A DNA stretch of 15,734 nt from Candidatus Nitrosopumilus sp. (GTDB taxonomy: Archaea; Thermoproteota; Nitrososphaeria; Nitrososphaerales; Nitrosopumilaceae), in assembly GCA_029864805.1 (NCBI GenBank), contig JAOTSS010000045.1:1-15734 (forward strand). Direction: 5' to 3'. The translations under genes were made by a program, and so were the position numbers. Below are positions 5,566 through 11,864 of the stretch, piece by piece (positions within the stretch are counted from its first letter, which is position 1; every line of letters starts with the position of its first letter). The notes below the pieces were generated by a model. That model had not been told where the DNA came from, did no database searches, and saw only the letters and a list, made by a program, of their open reading frames with translations.

Positions 5566-5769
5566 TTGACTGAATGTCCCACATGCAAACTTTTGATGGA
5601 ATCACACTCTACATCAGAATTAATGGAATGTTGTATGAAACAAGTCGGAGAGGAATATGATGAGGAACAAACAGGTAAATGCCCAAATTGTAGACATGAC
5701 ATAAAAAAGCATTCAGGCAAAGAACTTGCAGAATGCACATTAGAGTACCTCAAATCTGGAATTAATTAA
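5566..5769 (+). CDS. 67-aa protein made of two duplicated CPxC-x6-HS-x2-EL-x-EC zinc motifs
   Basis: TTG start at 5566; a TATA-like element centred near 5541 supports it. Residues 4-22 read CPTCKLLMESHSTSELMEC and residues 39-57 read CPNCRHDIKKHSGKELAEC: the same C-x2-C-x6-H-x7-C pattern with HS, EL and EC conserved, repeated with a period of 35 residues. Each copy can bind one zinc through three Cys and one His. This is an internal duplication of a compact zinc-binding unit followed by an amphipathic helix. Target unknown. The next gene starts 41 bp downstream on the same strand. Confidence 0.75.
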   Translation: MTECPTCKLLMESHSTSELMECCMKQVGEEYDEEQTGKCPNCRHDIKKHSGKELAECTLEYLKSGIN

Positions 5770-5810
5770 TTTAAGATAGGAATAAACATCAGAAAAATAA
5801 AAAAATATCA

Positions 5811-6401
5811 TTGGATCAGATGACGAAAAAATTAATTGATGAATTTTCACCCATGTGGACTAACAAGCAAGTATGGGAATTTGAGCAGATAAATGAAAAC
5901 ATAAGATTTGATGTTGTTTATGCCCAACCAGGAAACTATGATGCAAAATCATGGAAGTCAAAATTAGCATTTACTGATTCAGAAATTAGGAATGTAACTG
6001 TTCAAACTTTTGATAATTTGACAGATGGAAACGAATTATGGATAGTAAACAAAGGGCAATGGAGGATTGAGAGTCAATACATACCATATCTCATGGCTGT
6101 AATGGCCGATATTATGATTGAAGAGGAGATTTGCCTTAATTTTAGAATTGAAGAAAATTGTTTGGTTGTCTCAATAGATCCCAAAGCAGATGTAATTGAC
6201 TGTAAAGAATTCTTCGAAGAGTTTTATCATCTTGCAACAGGTTTCAATTATGATGTAGACACAGGAATTCCAGATGATGAGACAGAAGCTGAAATGCATC
6301 TTACCCGTTTACAAGAAGAATTTGATGATAGAATGAAAGAGCGTTTAGGGGACAAATACTTGCCAGGGAACAACGATCCAGATACAATCAATTCCAAGTG
6401 A
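5811..6401 (+). CDS. Conserved-looking protein of unknown function (196 aa)
   Basis: Starts at TTG 5811 or at ATG 5820 three codons later; an AATAAAC element centred near 5784 suits the former. A soluble, acidic protein with no signal peptide or membrane helix. The N-terminal half has several aromatic residues (FSPMWTNKQVWEF; NELWIVNKGQWRIESQYIPY), the middle is a hydrophobic helix LMAVMADIMIEEE, and the C-terminus is a highly charged segment RLQEEFDDRMKERLGDKYL. I recognise no family. Codon use and length support a real gene. Confidence 0.75.
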   Translation: MDQMTKKLIDEFSPMWTNKQVWEFEQINENIRFDVVYAQPGNYDAKSWKSKLAFTDSEIRNVTVQTFDNLTDGNELWIVNKGQWRIESQYIPYLMAVMADIMIEEEICLNFRIEENCLVVSIDPKADVIDCKEFFEEFYHLATGFNYDVDTGIPDDETEAEMHLTRLQEEFDDRMKERLGDKYLPGNNDPDTINSK

Positions 6402-6405
6402 TTAC

Positions 6406-6415
6406 TAAAATACTA
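6406..6415 (+). promoter_or_regulatory. TATA box for the winged-helix gene
   Basis: TAAAATACTA is centred about 25 bp upstream of the TTG at 6435; it supports a leaderless TTG start. Confidence 0.4.
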
Positions 6416-6434
6416 GAAAAAGCTGGAAAAAACA

Positions 6435-6773
6435 TTGTCGGAGAGAAGATCATTTAGAAGATTTAAAAAAGAACCTTCGTTGACAAAAGAGCAAAAAATA
6501 GAACAGTTCATTATAAGAAACTCAAAGAAGGGGTATTTCACCAAAGTTTCAACAATCTCCTATAAATTTGAAATTTCAGAAGATGCTGCATGGAGTATTG
6601 TCGGAGAATTGTTATCAAGTGGTGTACTAGAATCAATCCATGATGAATTTTCAGGAGATATGAAGTTATGTGAAGCTGGAAAAATTTATTTGATAATGGA
6701 TTTGGAGAAAAGAAGAAAAAGAGAAAAATACAACAAGCTAAAAATGAAAAAACCAATTTCAAAAAAGAAATAA
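6435..6773 (+). CDS. Small winged-helix DNA-binding protein (112 aa)
   Basis: TTG start at 6435 (MSERRSFRRFKKEPS). Residues about 18-90 fit a winged helix: KEQKIEQFIIRNSKKGYFTK, a helix-turn-helix VSTISYKFEISEDAAWSIVG, then ELLSSGVLESIHDE and a wing leading to CEAGKIYLIM. Both ends are strongly basic (RRSFRRFKK; KRRKREKYNKLKMKK), favouring nucleic-acid binding. The 33-bp gap to the upstream gene contains its TATA-like box, so it has its own promoter. Probably a local transcription regulator or a chromatin-type protein. Confidence 0.75.
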   Translation: MSERRSFRRFKKEPSLTKEQKIEQFIIRNSKKGYFTKVSTISYKFEISEDAAWSIVGELLSSGVLESIHDEFSGDMKLCEAGKIYLIMDLEKRRKREKYNKLKMKKPISKKK

Positions 6774-6808
6774 AAATCAAGATTTATTCTCATAGCAAAA
6801 CTCTTAAT

Positions 6809-6817
6809 TTTATAAAA
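6809..6817 (+). promoter_or_regulatory. TATA box for the two overlapping mini-genes
   Basis: TTTATAAAA is centred about 23 bp upstream of the ATG at 6836. Confidence 0.45.
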
Positions 6818-6835
6818 TGTGAGATTAGAGTAACT

Positions 6836-6925
6836 ATGAGTAATGATGAAAATCTTCCCGTACAATGTCACCCTGTAATTAAATCAAAAAAGAAGAAAAT
6901 AGAGAAAGAAAATGAAACAGTGTAA
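6836..6925 (+). CDS. 29-aa lysine-rich mini-protein heading a two-gene unit
   Basis: ATG at 6836 to TAA at 6923-6925 encodes MSNDENLPVQCHPVIKSKKK followed by KIEKENETV: one CxH near the middle and a basic tail. A good TATA-like box gives a leaderless start, and the last 14 nt overlap the start of the zinc-finger gene that follows, as in the PII-like/zinc-finger pair at 506-519. It may be a true small protein or a leader ORF that couples translation. Confidence 0.5.
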   Translation: MSNDENLPVQCHPVIKSKKKKIEKENETV

Positions 6926-7061
6926 ACTATGTGGAACTCCACTTGGTAAAGAACCCACCACTGGGGAATTGGAGAGTCATTGGAAGAAACATCATAACTG
7001 GCATTGGGAATCCAATAAAGAAAAGACACCAGAAGACGCATTATTGAAAAAACGAGATTAA
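6912..7061 (+). CDS. 49-aa C2H2-type zinc-finger protein
   Basis: ATG at 6912 to TAA at 7059-7061: MKQCKLCGTPLGKEPTTGEL then ESHWKKHHNWHWESNK. The arrangement C4-x2-C7-x15-H23-x3-H27 is a slightly long C2H2 finger, and the following helix is rich in His, Trp and Lys. It overlaps the preceding mini-gene by 14 nt; a purine-rich AGAGAAAG upstream can serve as a weak Shine-Dalgarno. Probably binds nucleic acid. Too short for standard gene callers but convincing by motif. Confidence 0.65.
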   Translation: MKQCKLCGTPLGKEPTTGELESHWKKHHNWHWESNKEKTPEDALLKKRD

Positions 7062-7062
7062 A

Positions 7063-7118
7063 GACGTCTTGGAATAGCAGTCGTTTATAGCATGCCTAGA
7101 CCACTATACGAAGGCGTC
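7063..7118 (+). ncRNA. Hairpin element after the 49-aa gene
   Basis: GACGTCTT (7063-7070) pairs with AAGGCGTC (7111-7118), 8 bp including one G-U. Directly stacked inside is a second stem with CG at 7082-7083 and TATAG at 7086-7090 against CTATACG at 7104-7110. An 11-nt bulge and a 13-nt loop remain. It starts one base after a stop codon, so it may be a 3' untranslated element or terminator; no U-run follows directly. The rest of 7119-7270 holds a TATA-like GATATAAAAAATATT near 7139-7153 and no clear gene. Confidence 0.35.
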
Positions 7119-7270
7119 AACATTATCTTAGGTTAAAGATATAAAAAATATTTGAGAGAGTTTGTAAACATTTGTTTAATTCAAATCAAAAAGCAAAACT
7201 AATTTTCAGAAATCAAGTAAAATGATTTATCCATTCATAAACAACTTTGAAACCATGAGAGGTCGTTATT

Positions 7271-7396
7271 TTGAGAGATAGTTTTGCAGAGTATACAAGA
7301 TGTCCATCATGCAATCAAGCATTGATTTATTGTGATTGTAATTGTCCATTTTGTGGAAAACGTGAAGGACGTCAATGTGAGATAAAACCACTATAA
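7271..7396 (+). CDS. 41-aa cysteine-rich protein, probable zinc binder
   Basis: TTG start at 7271 (no ATG or GTG is available in frame after the TGA at 7256) to TAA at 7394-7396. The protein reads MRDSFAEYTRCPSCNQAL, then IYCDCNCPFCGKREGRQC. Seven cysteines fall as CPSC, CDCNCPFC and one more, enough for one or two zinc sites, like a degenerate zinc ribbon. No close family comes to mind. No convincing TATA box was seen at the leaderless distance, so the start is the weakest point. Confidence 0.55.
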   Translation: MRDSFAEYTRCPSCNQALIYCDCNCPFCGKREGRQCEIKPL

Positions 7397-7455
7397 CTTA
7401 CATCCAATCTTGTTTTTGTAGAAAGTTTTATTCTAAATAAAAACACATTGTAGTA

Positions 7456-7481
7456 TTCTAATTTATTATGTCAAATTAGAA
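7456..7481. repeat. Hairpin with a 9-bp perfect stem
   Basis: TTCTAATTT (7456-7464), loop ATTATGTC, AAATTAGAA (7473-7481). It lies 60 bp past the stop of the 41-aa gene and could terminate or protect its transcript. Confidence 0.45.
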
Positions 7482-7663
7482 AGCACTAACGTGTCAAAAA
7501 AGGTAGATTAGTTCCTGTTCAAATGTAATATACATCATAAAAAAACAAGTTGTAGGTAAATTCTAGACGCTAACGAGTTTATCGAGAACAGAAAATAACC
7601 CTCCCCTACTCATGCAATTGAATCTGCCTGCCTGTTAACTGAGAAATTTGTTAAGTAATGATT

Positions 7664-7735
7664 GTTATGGTTCAAATGTGACTGGGAGCACAACGTGTAT
7701 GGGGTATAGATAGGGCGGCTCCGTGTAACCATAAC
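7664..7735 (+). ncRNA. GC-rich nested inverted repeat, candidate structured RNA
   Basis: GTTATGGTT (7664-7672) pairs perfectly with AACCATAAC (7727-7735), enclosing GGAGC (7685-7689) and GCTCC (7718-7722). The interior (about 7680-7725) is markedly richer in G+C than everything around it, a sign that helped find ncRNAs in other AT-rich genomes. It ends before the TATA-like element of the next gene, so it is not that gene's leader. Strand is uncertain. No known riboswitch consensus was recognised. Confidence 0.35.
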
Positions 7736-7753
7736 TTTCGGCACAATGAAAAC

Positions 7754-7766
7754 TATAATTAAAATT
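7754..7766 (+). promoter_or_regulatory. TATA box for the beta-propeller gene
   Basis: TATAATTAAAATT lies 27-30 bp upstream of the TTG at 7789, consistent with a leaderless start. Confidence 0.4.
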
Positions 7767-7788
7767 CCATATGTAAATTAAATTATCT

Positions 7789-8769
7789 TTGGAAACTATA
7801 GGTACGGTTGAGCTTGAAAACGGAGAATATTTTGTAACCTTAGATGAAAAATCAAACACGGTATATGTATCCAATAACAAATCTGATTCTATCCTCATTA
7901 TTGATGGAAACGCCAAAAAGACGGTTAACAGAATTGAAATTGAAAGACCAAGAGAGCTTGTACTAAATTCAGACAATAATACCCTTTATGTAATATCTGG
8001 AAATGCAGGTTTTTGGCTTCGTGACAATGGCGCTAAAATTTCTGTGATTAACCTAGCCACAAATCAGATTATAGACTCAATAGGAAAGAAGGAGGGTTTT
8101 GGAGACATTAAATTAAATCAGAAAACAAAATCACTTTATGCCACTCAAACCAATTCCAAAAAAGTCTGGGTGATTGATACCCTTACAAATGTTGTAAAGG
8201 AACAGATCAAAGTTGGAGGAAAATATCGTTCGATTGCAATAGATAAAGTTAACAATATGATCTATCTTGCAGGAAGAGAAAGGTTCGATGATAAGATGTC
8301 TTTTGCAGTGATTGATGGAAAAAATGATAGTTTTGAAAAAATTACTAGTAAAATGGTCTGGAGTGGAAAAAAAGTCTGGGAATTATACTATAATCAAGTA
8401 AACAACAAACTATATGCATTTGTTGAACAATCGAGGGGAGAAAATACTTTTGAAGTATTCATACAGTCAATAGATCTAGAATCTAGATCCTTTGGACAAA
8501 AGACCGAATCAAGAGGAGTACAAGATGGAATGGGATTTGATGAATCTAGAAACAGGTTTTATTTTTCAGATGTACAAAAAGGTGAATTTTCAGTTCTTAA
8601 TTATTCACTTGAAGAAATTGGATTATTTCGATTTACAGAACCAAAAGGATTTGTAGAAAAACATTTCAAAGGACACGGGTATCATTCAAAATTTGCCGTT
8701 AACTCTGATCTACAATTAATTTACATTGCTGGTTCTAAAATGAATCTTCTTCATATCATTAAAGAATAG
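7789..8769 (+). CDS. YVTN-type beta-propeller repeat protein (326 aa)
   Basis: TTG start at 7789; a TAA at 7774-7776 closes the frame upstream. The sequence is built of repeated blades of the YVTN/NHL sort: a strand pair, then a segment such as NTVYVSNNKSDSILIIDG, NTLYVISGNAGF, KSLYATQTNSKKVWVIDTLT, NMIYLAGRERF, NKLYAFVEQS, NRFYFSDVQ and LQLIYIAGSKMN, giving about six or seven blades. Such propellers bind ligands or proteins; many archaeal members are surface proteins, but no signal peptide is visible here, so this one appears cytoplasmic unless the true start lies elsewhere. It converges with the membrane protein at 8817. Confidence 0.75.
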   Translation: METIGTVELENGEYFVTLDEKSNTVYVSNNKSDSILIIDGNAKKTVNRIEIERPRELVLNSDNNTLYVISGNAGFWLRDNGAKISVINLATNQIIDSIGKKEGFGDIKLNQKTKSLYATQTNSKKVWVIDTLTNVVKEQIKVGGKYRSIAIDKVNNMIYLAGRERFDDKMSFAVIDGKNDSFEKITSKMVWSGKKVWELYYNQVNNKLYAFVEQSRGENTFEVFIQSIDLESRSFGQKTESRGVQDGMGFDESRNRFYFSDVQKGEFSVLNYSLEEIGLFRFTEPKGFVEKHFKGHGYHSKFAVNSDLQLIYIAGSKMNLLHIIKE

Positions 8770-8816
8770 GTACAAGTTATGAAATTCTTATGTGAATATT
8801 TCACAATTTATAACAT

Positions 8817-9164
8817 TTAGAATTGATGAGCATTAGAAACTTGTTCATTCCATTTTTTAGACCAAGTATAAACAAAGTATATCGTAAGTATCTGAAATCC
8901 TATATCTATGGGAATGAATATCAAAGATAGGAATTCCTCATTTTCACTGGTAATGGAATCATCTTCAAAGCTAAAATCTGTACTTTGCAATTCTACTAAT
9001 ACAAATGAGAACGTTATTCCAAGTATAATGACAAAAAGAGGAATAACTACATACAAAAAGTATTTTCTTAATTTTTTGATTCTATAAAATGCGTACAAGT
9101 CTAAAATTGGAATAAATGTAAAAATTATTTGCCATAGTATACTGACAGGGCCCTTTGCAGGCAT
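8817..9164 (-). CDS. Small integral membrane protein (115 aa, three helices)
   Basis: ATG at 9164: MPAKGPVSILWQIIFTFIPI. Hydrophobic segments at about residues 8-28, 35-60 and 78-100 form three membrane helices; a short acidic loop (FEDDSITSENEE) joins the second and third, and positively charged KKLRK follows the first. The pattern 'IFTFIPILDLYAFYRIKKLRKY' (read in two halves) is familiar from small uncharacterised thaumarchaeal membrane proteins. No enzymatic motif. It shares a 100-bp divergent promoter region with the metalloprotease gene. Confidence 0.75.
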   Translation of the reverse strand: MPAKGPVSILWQIIFTFIPILDLYAFYRIKKLRKYFLYVVIPLFVIILGITFSFVLVELQSTDFSFEDDSITSENEEFLSLIFIPIDIGFQILTIYFVYTWSKKWNEQVSNAHQF

Positions 9165-9234
9165 ATCAATTATCTACATTTTTTTTGAGTATTGTGATTG
9201 ACTTAAAATCTCAATTATGATAATTATATGGTTG

Positions 9235-9246
9235 TTTAATATAAAC
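9235..9246 (+). promoter_or_regulatory. TATA box of the metalloprotease gene
   Basis: TTTAATATAAAC is centred about 25 bp before the ATG at 9265. Confidence 0.5.
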
Positions 9247-9264
9247 ACAGTAATAAAATATTAG

Positions 9265-11049
9265 ATGAAACTCATATTATTTTCACTAATTGTATTTATT
9301 TCAACACTAGCTTACATCGACACAACAGAAGCACTTGCATTTGAGGTTTCATACAAACCAAACGGAATTAAACTAGCACCAGATCCCACAGTCTGTACCA
9401 TCGAACCAACAGAATCAGATCTTACCTCAAAAGAAGTGGAAAAACTAATGAAGCAAACAAAATTGGCAGTTGATGAATGGGAAACAAAGCTACAGGCGGA
9501 AACAAGAAACAACAAAGAAGGATGGGATTTTAACTATATTGTAATAGATGATAAAAATAGAACAAATGCAGATCAAAGCTGTGACATAACATTTGTATTT
9601 GAACCAAAACCCGCAATTGCAGAAAAATATTTTACTTTAGGAATTTCAGATTATGATGCAGAAACACAGACTAGCCTAATCACGATATACTATCTGGAAA
9701 TTGAAGAGTGCTATCACACTGAACGTGAGGGGGATACAATTTTCTATTGGTATGAAACATGCTACGGTGAAGACATGCGTAACTCTATGCAAATTAATGC
9801 TGTGACAAAACATGAATTTGGCCATGCCATAGGACTAGCCCATTATGAACCTGATGACCCAGAAATTGCAGAATTGTGGTCAAAGGGAACCACGGTGTCT
9901 CCTTCAATCATGGTACAAATAGCATTTGACAATTCAAAAGAAATGCAGATTAGAGACGATGATATCAAAATGCTTTATTCCATTTATGGGGATGATGGAT
10001 TTGAGTCATCTGAGAATGAGGAGGATTATTTTGAATTATTCAGAGTGGGCGATTATTTGGAGAAAAAAGAATATGAAAAATTGCAGAATTATCTTGATGA
10101 ATTTCTCAAGGAAAATCCAGAAAACGATGATGCAAATTATTATCAAGCATTACTCCATTATGAGTTAAAAAATTATCAGAAAGCAATTCCGTTTTTGGAT
10201 AAATCAATAGAAAGTCAACCAGAAAACGATGAACTGCTTTACTATCAGGCAAGATCATTGTACAATGTAGAAAAATATGCCGAGGCACTTCCATATATTG
10301 AAAGAGCTGTTGAGATAAATCCTGACAATCTTCAAATTAACTCCCGACATGGAGTCATATTATTTGAGTTAGGACGATATGATGATGCTCTCAATGCATA
10401 CAGGATGGCACTATCCATTGATCCTGAGGATCCAACTACATTAGATAGGAGAGGGCAAGTACACCACCAAATGGGGGATTATGAGAAAGCTCTGACATAT
10501 TTTGATATGGCACTGGATATTGATCCTGAGGATAAGGGCACATTAGTTAACAAGGCAAATGCATTGTTTGAGCTCAAAAAATATGATGATGCCATAGAGT
10601 ATTATGAAAGGGTTTTAGATATGGATTCAAAACACCTAGAGGCTCTAAAAGGAATGGCTGCATCTTTGGAAAATATAGGTGATGAACGTGAAGCTGCCAA
10701 ATATTATGAACGGATCAGTCTTCAAGACGAAAAACCATCTACAAATAAAATCATTGAAAACCCCATCAATGCTGCTTCATCTCAAATTCCTGATTGGATT
10801 AGAAACAATGCAAGTTGGTGGGTAGCAGGAAATATTGATGACGATGCATTTGTTGGAGGAATACAGTTTCTGATCAAAGAAGGAATCATACAGATTCCAG
10901 AAACTACAAAATCTACTCCAAGTGATTCTCAAGAAATTCCTACATGGATTAAAAACAATGCTGACTGGTGGTCTCAAGGACTAATTTCTGATAATGATTT
11001 CCTAAAAGGAATTCAGTTCTTGGTTGAAAACGGAATAATTATAGTTTGA
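9265..11049 (+). CDS. Secreted matrixin-like metalloprotease with TPR array and two thaumarchaeal C-terminal repeats
   Basis: A 594-residue protein. Signal peptide at 1-25 (MKLILFSLIVFISTLAYIDT..ALA). Residues about 26-245 are a metzincin/M10 peptidase: zinc motif HEFGHAIGLAH at 183-193 (HExxHxxGxxH, E184 catalytic) and a Met-turn methionine at 216 in SPSIMVQI. Residues about 255-485 are roughly six tetratricopeptide repeats, e.g. YYQARSLYNVEKYAEALPYI and GDYEKALTYFDMALDIDPED. Two repeats at 508-544 and 558-594 begin IPDWIRNNASWW and IPTWIKNNADWW and end GIQFLIKEGII and GIQFLVENGII, a signature of thaumarchaeal surface proteins. Likely an extracellular zinc protease held on substrates or partners by its TPRs. 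Its stop abuts the convergent gene. Confidence 0.9.
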   Translation: MKLILFSLIVFISTLAYIDTTEALAFEVSYKPNGIKLAPDPTVCTIEPTESDLTSKEVEKLMKQTKLAVDEWETKLQAETRNNKEGWDFNYIVIDDKNRTNADQSCDITFVFEPKPAIAEKYFTLGISDYDAETQTSLITIYYLEIEECYHTEREGDTIFYWYETCYGEDMRNSMQINAVTKHEFGHAIGLAHYEPDDPEIAELWSKGTTVSPSIMVQIAFDNSKEMQIRDDDIKMLYSIYGDDGFESSENEEDYFELFRVGDYLEKKEYEKLQNYLDEFLKENPENDDANYYQALLHYELKNYQKAIPFLDKSIESQPENDELLYYQARSLYNVEKYAEALPYIERAVEINPDNLQINSRHGVILFELGRYDDALNAYRMALSIDPEDPTTLDRRGQVHHQMGDYEKALTYFDMALDIDPEDKGTLVNKANALFELKKYDDAIEYYERVLDMDSKHLEALKGMAASLENIGDEREAAKYYERISLQDEKPSTNKIIENPINAASSQIPDWIRNNASWWVAGNIDDDAFVGGIQFLIKEGIIQIPETTKSTPSDSQEIPTWIKNNADWWSQGLISDNDFLKGIQFLVENGIIIV

Positions 11050-11066
11050 TTATTTTTTATTTTTAA
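11050..11066 (+). terminator. T-rich terminator shared with the convergent gene's 3' end
   Basis: Directly after the protease stop the plus strand reads TTATTTTTTATTTTTAA, the U-rich signal used for archaeal termination. The same bases encode the stop and last lysines of the minus-strand gene. Confidence 0.5.
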
Positions 11067-11256
11067 TATGATTCAAAATTTTACTCAATGTCTCTTTTTG
11101 AGGTTTTAACTTTTCACCATTTTTTGCCTTTTTTTGCAACTCAAACAAATTGCTCTTTGACACTCCGATTTTCTTATGATCCTTATACACATCAATTCCC
11201 AAAATCACTTCTCTTAGATTGAGGTATTTTGCATAATTCCCATCAGTTACGCCTAC

Positions 11257-11613
11257 GATGTCAGACTCTTCAAGTTCATTTTTGGCATAAATTAGGTCAT
11301 CATCTAGCTGTTCTGCCTCCTGTTTACGCGTAAGTCTGTCTCTTTTTTCAACAAATTGGCCTGCCTCAATTGAACTTCCCTGGTCAGTGATTTTGGTACG
11401 GATCTTGTATACATAGTAACCTACATTCACCTCATCTGCAACTGCTTTCTCGTGATTGTATCGCATTACTTGATTATTATTGAAAAAGCCTATCGTATCA
11501 TTTGAGGTAGTTGCAGTTAGTCCAATTAGAAATGAATCAAAATAATCTAGAACCTGTCTCGATTTATTGTAAATTGAACGATGACACTCATCAATTACAA
11601 TAAAATCAAATTC
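11257..11613 (-). other. HsdR (type I restriction) helicase block inside the chimera
   Basis: This 357-bp part carries the DECH motif II and TAT motif III of superfamily 2 helicases and the following HsdR-specific stretch through EQLDDDLIY. It is about one eighth of a normal HsdR of roughly 900 residues. It joins its neighbours without a frame break, at KKKEFDF on one side and DIVGVTDG on the other. Confidence 0.7.
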
Positions 11614-11864
11614 TTTTTTCTTGTCTACAATGAAGTTTCCTAATTGCTGTAAATTGTCTTGCAAGATAATCTGATAAGAATAGATCTTACCATTCTTGTA
11701 ATTGTATTTGGCATTAAAGTTTGAATTAATTTTTTCAATCAATAATTTAGCAACATCTTCTCCCAACCTGGTATGATAGTTCTCTGTAATGATAAAATCA
11801 GATTTTTTGATCTTCTTTTCTTCCAGTAATCGAATTACAGAAATATCTATTGTATTTGAGAAGG

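Larger units (their letters stand above)
7397..7788. other. 392-bp intergenic region with two inverted repeats
   Basis: No coding frame of credible quality on either strand. It contains a 9-bp-stem hairpin at 7456-7481, a GC-rich nested inverted repeat at 7664-7735, and the promoter of the downstream propeller gene at about 7754-7766. The remaining sequence is plain AT-rich DNA. Confidence 0.6.
11050..11862 (-). pseudogene. Chimeric relic: Cas1-like C-terminal domain + HsdR helicase fragment + HTH tail
   Basis: One frame is open from 11922 to the TAA at 11050; the only usual start is a TTG at 11766, inside the Cas1-like part. Segment 1 (about 11862-11617) reads NTIDISVIRLLEEKKIKKSD, then FIITENYHTRLGEDVAKLLI and IYSYQIILQDNLQQLGNF, which resembles the C-terminal helical domain of archaeal Cas1 (integrase/casposase); the catalytic Glu/His region is absent. 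Segment 2 (about 11613-11257) is type I restriction HsdR: FDFIVIDECHRSIYNKSRQV, GLTATT, VNVGYYVYKIRTKITDQG, EAGQFVEKRDRLTRK and EQLDDDLIY, with no Walker A or later helicase motifs. Segment 3 (to 11050) carries a helix-turn-helix, KIGVSKSNLFELQKKAKNGE. Probably a non-functional mosaic; a translated 238-aa product is possible. Confidence 0.6.

Noticed and set aside
7063..7118. Minus strand looks like a tRNA D-arm (TTCGTATAGTGGTCTAG)
   Set aside because: No matching anticodon stem and no T-arm (GTTCGA) follow, and the length is too short. At best a relic or coincidence.
7563..7613. 16-codon minus-strand frame MSRGGLFSVLDKLVSV
   Set aside because: Plausible sequence but no good TATA box or neighbour linkage; too short to support.
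7665..7976. 103-codon minus-strand frame
   Set aside because: Mostly antisense to the beta-propeller gene, and its only start lies inside that gene.
11050..11862. Intact restriction-modification system
   Set aside because: Only the DECH/TAT part of HsdR is present, with no Walker A, HsdM or HsdS anywhere in the window.
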